Positions 33,365-41,024 of a DNA stretch of 64,000 nucleotides are shown here, one piece after another. Source of the DNA: Pedobacter cryotolerans. GTDB taxonomy: Bacteria > Bacteroidota > Bacteroidia > Sphingobacteriales > Sphingobacteriaceae. Position numbers and translations under genes: made by a program. Each line of letters begins with the position of its first letter. Within the stretch, counting starts at the first letter, position 1. The stretch is from positions 62,001-126,000 of the forward strand of contig NZ_SWBO01000010.1 of NCBI RefSeq assembly GCF_005116475.1. Direction: 5' to 3'. The notes under the pieces are model-generated. The model was not told where the DNA came from, made no database searches, and saw only the letters and a list, made by a program, of their open reading frames with translations.

Positions 33365-33754
33365 TTATTTTTTTAACGAAAGAATATATTTAACCATTGA
33401 TTTGGCATCATCTTCTGTAATTTTTGCATGAGGTGTCATTGGTACAGCACCCCAAACTCCCTTACCGCCTTTTATAATTTTGCTCGCTAAAAGGGCTATA
33501 TTTTCATCATTTGATGGATATTTTTCAGCAATTTCTTTATATGATGGACCAATTAATTTGTTTTCCTTATGGTGGCAACCCACGCAATCAGATTTAACAA
33601 TTAATAATTCTCCTGGCTCCATTGCTGATTTGCTTGCTGGGGCGGGAGTTGTAGTAGCTGTTGTTGCAGTAGTGCTTTCGGATGTGTCACCTGAGCCACC
33701 GCAAGCAGCTAAAAATAAGGCGATACCTCCCAAAAATAGAAATGTTTTTTTCAT
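33365..33754 (-). CDS. Class I cytochrome c lipoprotein
   Basis: The ATG at 33754 gives a lipoprotein signal with cysteine at residue 18 (LFLAACGG), then a Thr/Ala-rich linker and a small haem domain with CVGCH at residues 57-61. VPMTPHAKITEDDAKSMVKY holds the methionine ligand. 129 residues. Placed in the oxidoreductase cluster, it is the likely electron acceptor of the GMC dehydrogenase, passing electrons to the respiratory chain; this is inferred from context. Confidence 0.93.
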   Translation of the reverse strand: MKKTFLFLGGIALFLAACGGSGDTSESTTATTATTTPAPASKSAMEPGELLIVKSDCVGCHHKENKLIGPSYKEIAEKYPSNDENIALLASKIIKGGKGVWGAVPMTPHAKITEDDAKSMVKYILSLKK

Positions 33755-33796
33755 GTGTTTTGTTGTGTTATGTGTTGTAGTGAGTTTCATTTAACT

Positions 33797-34852
33797 TTAT
33801 GATAAGCCTAATATTGTTTTGTTAAAATCTTGATTTCCGCCAGATGCGGCAAAATCATCAAAAGCTTTTGTGGTTACTGGTATAATGTGATTTTTGATAA
33901 ATTCGGCGCCTTCGCGAGCACCAGTTTCTGAATCTTTAATGCAGCATTCCCATTCCATTACTGCCCAGCCTTTATAATCGTATTGTGTTAATTTGCTAAA
34001 AATGCGTTTAAAATCAACTTGTCCATCTCCAGGAGAACGGTATCTGCCGGCACGATTTGCCCAGCTTTGGTAACCGCCAAAAGTACCTTGTTTACCTGTC
34101 GGATTAAATTCGGCATCTTTTACATGGAAAGCTTTAATTCGCTCGTGGTAAAAATCGATGTATTGAATATAATCTAATTGTTGTAGCACAAAGTGGGATG
34201 GATCGTATAATAAACACGCTCTTGGATGATGATTTACCTTATCTAAAAACATTTCATAAGTTTCGCCATCAAATAAATCTTCACCTGGATGAATTTCATA
34301 GCAAACATCAACCCCACAATTGTCAAATTCATTTAAAATGGGTGTCCAACGTTTGGCTAATTCAGTAAAACCGTCATCAACCAAACCTTCAGGTCTTTGT
34401 GGCCAAGGATGAAAAGTATGCCATAAAAGTGAACCGCTAAATGTTGCATGTGCATTTAAACCTAAGTTTTGAGAAGCTTTAGCCGCGTACATCATTTGTT
34501 GTACAGCCCATTCGGTTCTAGCTTTCGGGTTTCCCTTTACTTCATTGGCAGCAAAAGCATCAAATAATGAATCGTAAGCTGGGTTTACCGCTACCAATTG
34601 CCCTTGTAAATGCGTTGATAATTCTGTAATTACCAAGCCATGTGAGGCTACTTGTGCAGTCAATTCATCAGCATAGGTTTTACTTTCTGCAGCTAACTTT
34701 AAGTCGATAAATCTTTTATCAAGTGTTGGCATTTGAACGCCCTTGAAACCTAAATTTGCTGCCCATTTACAAATTCCATCTAACGAATTAAATGGTGCCT
34801 CATCTCCAATAAATTGGGCTAAAAATACTGCTGGTCCTTGTATCGTTGTCAT
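33797..34852 (-). CDS. Sugar phosphate isomerase/epimerase family protein
   Basis: The ATG at 34852 gives MTTIQGPAVFLAQFIGDEAP; in-frame codons before it are made of heptamer-array sequence. A 351-residue TIM barrel without a signal peptide, so cytoplasmic. Features: WAANLGFKGVQMPTLDKRFI, THLQGQLVAVNPAYDSLFDA, GVDVCYEIHPGEDLFDGETY (metal Glu), LLYDPSHFVLQQLDYIQYID, IKAFHVKDAEFNPTGKQGTF and WAVMEWECCIKDSETGAREG. Such enzymes work with Gfo/Idh partners on keto-sugars or inosose-like substrates; the true substrate is unknown. Confidence 0.9.
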   Translation of the reverse strand: MTTIQGPAVFLAQFIGDEAPFNSLDGICKWAANLGFKGVQMPTLDKRFIDLKLAAESKTYADELTAQVASHGLVITELSTHLQGQLVAVNPAYDSLFDAFAANEVKGNPKARTEWAVQQMMYAAKASQNLGLNAHATFSGSLLWHTFHPWPQRPEGLVDDGFTELAKRWTPILNEFDNCGVDVCYEIHPGEDLFDGETYEMFLDKVNHHPRACLLYDPSHFVLQQLDYIQYIDFYHERIKAFHVKDAEFNPTGKQGTFGGYQSWANRAGRYRSPGDGQVDFKRIFSKLTQYDYKGWAVMEWECCIKDSETGAREGAEFIKNHIIPVTTKAFDDFAASGGNQDFNKTILGLS

Positions 34853-34870
34853 TTTTAGTTTAGTTTTTGG

Positions 34871-34949
34871 TTGATAGTTTATAGTCAATGGTTTATAGTC
34901 AATTGTGCTTACGCAAATAGGCTATATGCTATCAACCATCAGCTATCAT
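34871..34949. repeat. Two facing 7 bp arrays between isomerase and Gfo/Idh genes
   Basis: The left array: TTGATAG, TTTATAG, TCAATGG, TTTATAG, TCAATTG (34871-34905). The right array is inverted: CTATATG, CTATCAA, CCATCAG, CTATCAT (34922-34949). Together they can fold back (TTGATAG against CTATCAA) around a 16-base centre. Confidence 0.75.
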
Positions 34950-34953
34950 CATT

Positions 34954-36108
34954 TTAAACAGTAAAATCATACCACTTTTGTTCTGATTTGCTTGAAGCAA
35001 CTACATTTTCTATAAAAGCCATACCTCTTACACCTTCAGCGGCACCTGGAAAATCCAACATTTCTTCACTAGGAGTTGTTCCATTTTCTTTGGCAGCAAT
35101 TGTTTGGGCGAAGTTTTTATAGATATTGGCAAATGCTTCTAAATATCCCTCTGGGTGACCAGACGGTGTTCTTGTATTGTATTTTGCGATGTCTGAATTG
35201 TAGCCATTACCAGTTCTATAAACTTGCATTGGCTGATCTAGCCATTTTACTAATAACGTGTTCGGCTCCATTTGGTGCCATTCTAAACCTCCTTTTTCGC
35301 CGTACACATAAATTTTAATAGCGTTTTCTTCACCCGCTGCAATTTGCGATGCAAAAAGAACACCATTAGCTCCGTTATCGAATTTTAACAAAACATTACC
35401 ATCATCATCTAACAATCTATTCTCTACAACGATATTTAAATCGGCACAAATTTTTGTGATTTGTAAGCCAGAAATATACTCTGCTAAATGAGCTGCATGA
35501 GTACCAACATCGGCCATGCATCCGCTAATGCCACTTTTTGCTGGGTCTGCTCTCCAAGCCGCTTGTTTGTTATCAGCATCTGCTGGAAGACTTAACCAAC
35601 CCTGCGGATATTCTACCACAACTTTTCTGATCTTGCCAAAAGCACCATCCTTAACCATTTTTTTGGCTTGTTTTACCATCGGATAACCAGAGTAGGTGTG
35701 GGTAAGGCAAATCATCAACCCTGTTTCATCAGCTTTGGCTTTTAAAGCTTTAGCTTCTGCTAAGGTTAGGGTTATGGGTTTATCAATTAAAACATGGAAG
35801 CCATTTTCTAAAGCCAACATTGCTGGCTCAAAATGTAAATTATTAGGAGTAACAATACTTACAAAATGTATTCTCTCCGATGCGGGAAGTTTACTTTCTG
35901 CAGTTATCATTTCAGCATAGCTTGTATATATTCTATTATCGGGAAGAAACAAATCTTTACCAGATTCAATTGCATTTTCTGCATTGCTACTAAAAGCTCC
36001 GCAACTCAATTCAATTAATCCATCTAAACTTGCAGCCATCCGGTGTACAGCGCCAATAAACGCTTTTTTGCCACCGCCAACCATTCCCATTCTTATTTTT
36101 TGTTTCAT
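34954..36108 (-). CDS. Gfo/Idh/MocA oxidoreductase, cytoplasmic
   Basis: The ATG at 36108 gives MKQKIRMGMVGGGKKAFIGA with the nucleotide-binding GGGKKAFIG; residues before it come from a palindromic repeat. A 384-residue enzyme: IHFVSIVTPNNLHFEPAMLA, HVLIDKPITLTLAEAKALKA with the catalytic DKP lysine, GGLEWHQMEPNTLL and RTPSGHPEGYLEAFANIY. It has no signal peptide, unlike the second Gfo/Idh protein of the cluster. It probably reduces or oxidises imported keto-sugar with NAD(P). The pair with the isomerase downstream is typical. Confidence 0.92.
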   Translation of the reverse strand: MKQKIRMGMVGGGKKAFIGAVHRMAASLDGLIELSCGAFSSNAENAIESGKDLFLPDNRIYTSYAEMITAESKLPASERIHFVSIVTPNNLHFEPAMLALENGFHVLIDKPITLTLAEAKALKAKADETGLMICLTHTYSGYPMVKQAKKMVKDGAFGKIRKVVVEYPQGWLSLPADADNKQAAWRADPAKSGISGCMADVGTHAAHLAEYISGLQITKICADLNIVVENRLLDDDGNVLLKFDNGANGVLFASQIAAGEENAIKIYVYGEKGGLEWHQMEPNTLLVKWLDQPMQVYRTGNGYNSDIAKYNTRTPSGHPEGYLEAFANIYKNFAQTIAAKENGTTPSEEMLDFPGAAEGVRGMAFIENVVASSKSEQKWYDFTV

Positions 36109-36203
36109 ATCCCTCCTAAATCCTCCCAAAGGGAGGACTTTGTATAATTTTATATTTTTAGCTCCATAAAGCCCCTCCATTGGAGGGGTTGGGGAGGATT
36201 TAA
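36109..36203. repeat. Composite palindromic element between GMC and Gfo/Idh genes
   Basis: One module, CTAAATCCTCCCAAAGGGAG (hairpin CCTCCC-AAA-GGGAGG), touches the Gfo/Idh start codon with only two bases between. The second module, CCCCTCC-ATT-GGAGGGG (36172-36188) plus TTGGGGAGGATTTA, contains the TAA stop of the GMC gene. The outer ends ATCCCTCC and GGGGAGGAT are inverted copies. Confidence 0.7.
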
Positions 36204-37900
36204 AGGTTTCCTTTTTTCAATTCGCTAACTGCAAAATCTGCTGCTCTTGCTGTTAAAGCCATATAAGTTAATGATGGGTTTTGGCAAGCAGCCGATGGCA
36301 TACAAGCTCCATCAGTAACAAAAACATTTTTAACTTCATGCATTTGGTTCCATTTATTTAAAACCGATGTTTTAGGATCATGGCCCATTCTGGCTGTGCC
36401 CATTTCATGAATTGCCATACCAGGTTCAGACCCATTATCAAATGTTTTTATATCTTTAAGTCCGGCAGCTTCCAACATTTCTGCAGCATCATTCATCATG
36501 TCTACACGCATTTTAGCTTCGTTTTCTCCAAATTCACAATCGATAGCTAAAACAGGTTGACCCCATTTATCTTTTTTAGTTTTATCAATATATACATGAT
36601 TTTTATGGAATGGCAATGTTTCGCCGAAACCACCTAAACCCATATTCCAAGCACCTGGAGTACTCATTATATCTTTAAAATCACCACCAAAATCTAGCTC
36701 AGCAATTTCTTTATGCCAACTGCCACGGTTTGCATTACCTTGATAACCGAAACCTCGTAAATAATCACGCTTTTCATTACCTATGTTTCTGTAACGAGGG
36801 ATGTAAATTCCGTTAGCTCTCTTTCCGTAAACATACTTGTCATCAAAACCTTCGGCTTTGCCATTTGCACCAGCACGGAAATGGTGATCCATTAAGTTGT
36901 GCCCTAACTCGCCACTACCGTTACCTAGTCCGTTTGGATGCTCGGCAGATGTTGAGTTTAATAATAAGAATGTAGTGCCAAGTGTAGATCCATTCACAAA
37001 AACAATTTTTGCAAAATATTCAATGTTCTCCATGGTTTCAGAATCGATAATTCTTACACCTTTTGCTTTTTGGGTTTCTTTATCGTAAATAATTTCGTTT
37101 ACTAAAGAGAATGGTCTTAAAGTTAAATTGCCCGTTGCTATCGCGGCTGGCAATGTAGATGATTGTGTGCTGAAATAAGCTCCGAAAGGACAACCTCTGC
37201 TGCATAAATTACGGTATTGGCAACTTCCTCTGCCACCATGTTCAACGGTTAAGTTCGCTACACGACCCATTGTCATGATGCGGCTGCGGTTGTATTTTTT
37301 CTCAATACGCTCTTTAACTGCTTTTTCTACCACATTCATTTGCATCGGAGGTAAAAACTGCCCATCAGGGAAATGAGGGAAATCTTCATTCATCCCACTT
37401 ATTCCAGCAAATTTCTCTGCATAATCATACCAAGGAGCAATATCTTTATAACGAATTGGCCAATCTACGCCATGTCCATCCTTTAAATTTTCTTCAAAGT
37501 TTAAATCGCTGAAACGGTAGCTTTGGCGTCCCCACATTAAAGATTTTCCACCAACGTGAAAACCACGATACCAATCAAATCTTTTAACTTCGGTGTAAGG
37601 GCAATCTAAATCATTAACCCAAAAACTTTCATTGTATTCTTGATAAGGATAATCTCTTTTTTGAACTGGGTGTGTTCTTTTTTGCTCTTCGGTTAATTTA
37701 CCACGATGCTCAAATTCCCAAGGCTTTTTCATTGCCGTGGTATAATCTTTTATATGTTCAATGTTTCTGCCACGCTCAAGTAACAAAACCTTTAAACCTT
37801 TTTCTGTTAATTCTTTTGCTGCCCAACCACCACTAATTCCAGAACCTACAACTATAGCGTCGTAAGTATTTTGTGCAGTTGCTTTTGTATTTAAATTCAT
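36200..37900 (-). CDS. GMC-family oxidoreductase
   Basis: A 566-residue FAD enzyme of the gluconate-2-dehydrogenase/glucoside-3-dehydrogenase large-subunit type. The FAD motif is IVVGSGISGGWAAKELTEKG, then LLLERGR, GGKSLMWGRQSYRF, a cysteine cluster GGRGSCQYRNLCSRGCPFGA, IHEMGTARMGHDP, and the C-terminal QNPSLTYMALTARAADFAV. It has no own signal; the adjacent subunit III carries a twin-arginine leader and probably carries the complex out as a pair. It should oxidise a sugar hydroxyl and pass electrons to cytochrome c. Its stop codon lies inside a palindromic repeat. Confidence 0.93.
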   Translation of the reverse strand: MNLNTKATAQNTYDAIVVGSGISGGWAAKELTEKGLKVLLLERGRNIEHIKDYTTAMKKPWEFEHRGKLTEEQKRTHPVQKRDYPYQEYNESFWVNDLDCPYTEVKRFDWYRGFHVGGKSLMWGRQSYRFSDLNFEENLKDGHGVDWPIRYKDIAPWYDYAEKFAGISGMNEDFPHFPDGQFLPPMQMNVVEKAVKERIEKKYNRSRIMTMGRVANLTVEHGGRGSCQYRNLCSRGCPFGAYFSTQSSTLPAAIATGNLTLRPFSLVNEIIYDKETQKAKGVRIIDSETMENIEYFAKIVFVNGSTLGTTFLLLNSTSAEHPNGLGNGSGELGHNLMDHHFRAGANGKAEGFDDKYVYGKRANGIYIPRYRNIGNEKRDYLRGFGYQGNANRGSWHKEIAELDFGGDFKDIMSTPGAWNMGLGGFGETLPFHKNHVYIDKTKKDKWGQPVLAIDCEFGENEAKMRVDMMNDAAEMLEAAGLKDIKTFDNGSEPGMAIHEMGTARMGHDPKTSVLNKWNQMHEVKNVFVTDGACMPSAACQNPSLTYMALTARAADFAVSELKKGNL

Positions 37901-37918
37901 TATAAAATGAGATAAGAT

Positions 37919-38587
37919 TTATGCGTAAACTCTTTGACCAGGTTTCATTTTCATATCGCCATCATAGCGACCTGGAATTTCTACAAACTCATAGGCTTGT
38001 GTAGCACCAATTTCAGATGTGAAAAAGCCAAGAATGGTTAAGTCTCTTGCTATTGCAAAAAACTGTGGGGCTTTTTTAGGTTTTTCTTTCACCGCCATCG
38101 GGTTTCCTGCCTGTTCTTTTTCGGGTTTGGCTCCTTTAGAGTCTTGTTCTAATTTAGCAGCTTTTTCACCGCTACTCTTTTCTTCATCTATAGAAGCCAA
38201 AGTATCTTCGCGAAGTTTGGCGACTAATTGTTGGCGTTCTTTTACAGAAATTTCTATAAATGATTTTTTAAATTCTTTTTTAGAACGATCTTCCAAATCA
38301 TCAAGTCCTTTTACAAATGCTGTTTGTGCATCCTCTGGATAACAATCTTTCATCATCATGGTAATAAAAGGACCAACATTTGCCGCCTTTGCACCAGGAG
38401 ATTTTGCAGTTGTCGGAATAATGATATCTGCTAGCTCAGTAACTATTTTCTGGTGATTATCGGAAAATAAATTTTCACCATTTTTGCCAGGTTCGTTACA
38501 GCTATCAAATAAAGTAGCAATTGTGGTAGCTGATAATGCTCCACCAATTAAAAAGGCCACGCTTTTTACGGCTTCTCTTCTGTCCAT
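37919..38587 (-). CDS. Gluconate 2-dehydrogenase subunit III family protein
   Basis: A 222-residue protein beginning MDRREAVKSVAFLIGGALSA, a twin-arginine signal, followed by ADIIIPTTAKSPGAKAANVG and GPFITMMMKDCYPEDAQTAF of the subunit III fold, and the conserved end FTSEIGATQAYEFVEIPGRY. Between about residues 130 and 175 is a low-complexity Lys/Glu/Ala insertion (KSSGEKAAKLEQDSKGAKPE). First gene of the nine-gene cluster, 18 bases ahead of its GMC partner. It likely stabilises and exports the catalytic subunit. Confidence 0.92.
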   Translation of the reverse strand: MDRREAVKSVAFLIGGALSATTIATLFDSCNEPGKNGENLFSDNHQKIVTELADIIIPTTAKSPGAKAANVGPFITMMMKDCYPEDAQTAFVKGLDDLEDRSKKEFKKSFIEISVKERQQLVAKLREDTLASIDEEKSSGEKAAKLEQDSKGAKPEKEQAGNPMAVKEKPKKAPQFFAIARDLTILGFFTSEIGATQAYEFVEIPGRYDGDMKMKPGQRVYA

Positions 38588-38804
38588 ATACTTTGGTTAG
38601 GTTTTGTGCCATTAAATTAGACAAAAAAACTATACATAAAGAAAAGCCTACTAAATTTATGAGGTGTAAAAGGTACACAATTTAAAAAAGTGCATTTAAT
38701 GCATAACTAAAAGGATTTAGTAATTGTAAAAATTAGCTTACAAAAGAAATGATGACACCCAAAATTTATTGTGTTTATCTAATAAAAGGTTAATTCCATT
38801 TTTT

Positions 38805-38812
38805 TACCTTTG
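38805..38812 (+). promoter_or_regulatory. Threonine dehydrogenase promoter, -7 box
   Basis: TACCTTTG matches TAnnTTTG and lies 17 bases before the ATG at 38830. The rest of the divergent gap 38588-38804 is AT-rich and must hold the promoter of the sugar oxidation cluster, but no clear box was found on the minus strand. Confidence 0.55.
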
Positions 38813-38829
38813 CAGAATATCCATAATGT

Positions 38830-39774
38830 ATGAGCGAAAAAATTTTAGTTTTAGGATCTAACGGACAAATAGGTACAGAATTAGTTACGGCCTTGCGTAA
38901 AGCCTATGGTAATGATAACGTAGTAGCCTGTGATATTAGAAGACCTGACTATGAAACCAAAAATGCTGGTCCATTTGAATTTGTTAACGTTTTAGATAAA
39001 GAAATCTTGAAAGAGATTTTTACCAAATATAAACCAAAACAAGTTTATTTATTGGCTGCCTTATTATCTGCAACTGGTGAACAAAACCCAAAATTGGCTT
39101 GGGATTTAAATATGAACGGTTTGCTAAATGTGTTAGATTTAGCTTTGGTATTTAAAACCGCAAAGGTTTACTGGCCGAGTTCAATTGCTATTTTTGGTCC
39201 AAATTCTCCAAAAGATAATACACCACAATATTGTACAATGGACCCGAATACGGTTTATGGTATTAGTAAAATGGCAGGTGAACGTTGGTGCGAATATTAC
39301 TATCAAAAATATAATTTAGATGTAAGAAGTATTCGCTACCCTGGTTTAATTAGTTGGAAAGCAGCTCCAGGAGGAGGAACAACTGATTATGCTATTCATA
39401 TTTTTCATGAAGCCTTAAAAAAAGGAAGTTATGCTTCATTTTTATCGGCAACAACAGAACTGCCGATGATGTACATGGATGATGCGATTAGAGGAACCAT
39501 AGAATTGATGGATGCACCTGCAGACCAAATTTCTATCAGATCAAGCTATAATTTTGGGGGGGTTAGCTTTACTCCAGAGGTATTAGCAACAGAAATTCGC
39601 AGACATATTCCAGATTTTAAATTATCTTACACAGCAAATGATCCTCGTCAAGATATTGCCAACAGTTGGCCAAAATCTATTGATGATAGTTTTGCTAAAA
39701 ATGATTGGGCATGGAAACCAGAATTTGATTTGGCTAGAATGACTGATGATATGTTGAAAAATTTAAAGAAATAG
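38830..39774 (+). CDS. L-threonine 3-dehydrogenase, short-chain (NAD-epimerase) type
   Basis: A 314-residue extended SDR enzyme: ILVLGSNGQIGTELVTALRK (GxxGxxG), VVACDIRRPDYE, VYLLAALLSATGEQNP, YWPSSIAIFGP, the catalytic YGISKMAGERWCEYY (YxxxK) and VRSIRYPGLISWKAAPGGGT TDYA. The SAL(L)SATGE-NP and PGLIS signatures fit the threonine dehydrogenase group rather than UDP-sugar epimerases. It converts threonine to 2-amino-3-ketobutyrate, the substrate of the kbl product encoded at 61167. Confidence 0.88.
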   Translation: MSEKILVLGSNGQIGTELVTALRKAYGNDNVVACDIRRPDYETKNAGPFEFVNVLDKEILKEIFTKYKPKQVYLLAALLSATGEQNPKLAWDLNMNGLLNVLDLALVFKTAKVYWPSSIAIFGPNSPKDNTPQYCTMDPNTVYGISKMAGERWCEYYYQKYNLDVRSIRYPGLISWKAAPGGGTTDYAIHIFHEALKKGSYASFLSATTELPMMYMDDAIRGTIELMDAPADQISIRSSYNFGGVSFTPEVLATEIRRHIPDFKLSYTANDPRQDIANSWPKSIDDSFAKNDWAWKPEFDLARMTDDMLKNLKK

Positions 39775-39776
39775 AC

Positions 39777-39832
39777 GCGTTTGGCGTTAAGCGTTTTGCG
39801 TTTCGCTTCCCGCTTATCGCTTAACTCAAAAC
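39777..39832. repeat. Degenerate tandem array, 7 bp period
   Basis: Eight heptamers fill the gap to yebC: GCGTTTG, GCGTTAA, GCGTTTT, GCGTTTC, GCTTCCC, GCTTATC, GCTTAAC, TCAAAAC. They begin two bases after the stop codon. Confidence 0.8.
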
Positions 39833-39841
39833 AATGTAAAA

Positions 39842-40570
39842 ATGGGAAGAGCATTCGAATTTAGAAAAGAAAGAAAATTTAAACGTTGGGCTAAAATGGC
39901 CGTTCAGTTTACGCGTATCGGTAAAGATATTGTAATGGCGGTTAAAGATGCTGGGCCTCATCCAGAAACCAACTCACGTTTACGTACAGCTATGCAAAAT
40001 GCTAAGGCTGTAAACATGCCAAAAGATAGGGTAGAAGCTGCAATTAAGCGTGCTTCAGATAAATCTATGGCCAATTATGAAGAGATTGTTTATGAAGGTT
40101 ATGCACCTCATGGTGTTGCTGTTTTAATTGAAACTGCTACAGATAATACCAACCGTACCGTTGCAAATGTGCGTAGCTATTTTAACAAAACTGATGGCTC
40201 ATTGGGTAAAACAGGATCGTTAGATTTTGTATTTAACCGTAAATCTATATTCAGGTTTGTGCCTGCTGAAGATTTAGATTTAGAAGAGTTAGAATTTGAA
40301 TTAATTGATGCTGGTTTAGAAGAATTATATGTAGAGGCTGATGAGGAAGGAAATGATATCGCGGTAGCGCAAGGAACTTTTGAAAATTTTGGTCCACTGC
40401 AAAAAGCATTAGAAGAAAAAGGAATTGAATTAAAAAGTTCAAAATTAGAGCGTATTGCTTTGTCGCATCATGAAGTTACAGAAGAACAAGCATTAGATGT
40501 TTTGAAATTGATAGATAAGTTGGAAGAGGATGATGATGTTCAAGCGGTTTATCATAACATGGCTGAGTAA
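39842..40570 (+). CDS. YebC/PmpR family protein
   Basis: A 242-residue protein with the family opening MGRAFEFRKERKFKRWAKMA, then RIGKDIVMAVKDAGPHPETN, NMPKDRVEAAIKRAS, YEGYAPHGVAVLIETATDNT NRT, and LGKTGSLDFVFNRKSIF. Members have been described as transcription regulators and, more recently, as helpers of translation at difficult sequences. The length is normal. It is preceded by a heptamer array and followed by a terminator. Confidence 0.94.
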   Translation: MGRAFEFRKERKFKRWAKMAVQFTRIGKDIVMAVKDAGPHPETNSRLRTAMQNAKAVNMPKDRVEAAIKRASDKSMANYEEIVYEGYAPHGVAVLIETATDNTNRTVANVRSYFNKTDGSLGKTGSLDFVFNRKSIFRFVPAEDLDLEELEFELIDAGLEELYVEADEEGNDIAVAQGTFENFGPLQKALEEKGIELKSSKLERIALSHHEVTEEQALDVLKLIDKLEEDDDVQAVYHNMAE

Positions 40571-40619
40571 AAATTTGTCATTCAGAGCGAAGCAAAGAAT
40601 CTGAAATAAAGATTATAGT

Positions 40620-40649
40620 GGCTTGGAGATATATTCTTCAAGCCTTTTT
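40620..40649 (+). terminator. Terminator of yebC-type gene
   Basis: GGCTTG pairs with CAAGCC, with a partly paired AT-rich interior, followed by five T. It lies 50 bases after the stop. Confidence 0.7.
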
Positions 40650-40660
40650 GTTTTGATAAT

Positions 40661-40995
40661 TTTTGAAGAGCAAAACCTGTGTCAGTCGGTTAATTCAGTC
40701 CCGCCATCATTCCAAGTTCTCATTTCTTCGCAGCGGGCGGATCCATTCTGAGCTTTACATTTTGTCGGGTCTATTTTACTTAGGTTTGCCTTTATATGCT
40801 AAACCTGACAGCAGCGAGCACGAAGCCGATTTTTCATCGGCAAGTAAAGCGAATGGCAGGGCTTTCGGAACCGATGAAATGCAGGAATTTGCTTTTCAAA
40901 AAGCTTTAGAAAGGAGATTGCTTCGTCGGCTGAAAAGCCTTCTCGCAATGACGAATATTAAACGTCATTGCTGTAGAGGAATGAAGCAATCTTAA
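40661..40995. repeat. Repeat-derived block, no gene supported
   Basis: The stretch is GC-richer than its surroundings. It contains a GCCGAT-TTTTC-ATCGGC hairpin (about 40823-40839), the words AAGTAAAGCGAATGGCAGGG and, at the right, GAGATTGCTTCGTCGGCTGAAAAG with a later TGAAGCAATC. Its open frame of about 110 codons has the look of translated repeat, not of a protein. A shorter relative may lie at 4103-4175. Confidence 0.5.
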
Positions 40996-41024
40996 AGCGA
41001 AAGATATTCTTTTGAGTTTGTAAC

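Noticed and set aside
36109-36180. 24-codon extension of the Gfo/Idh protein
   Set aside because: These codons are translated palindromic repeat (LPLGGFRRD); the Rossmann start follows the ATG at 36108 closely.
40663-40995. Open frame of 110 codons
   Set aside because: The codons run through repeat sequence and hairpins, and the product has no protein-like pattern. The block is better read as non-coding repeat.
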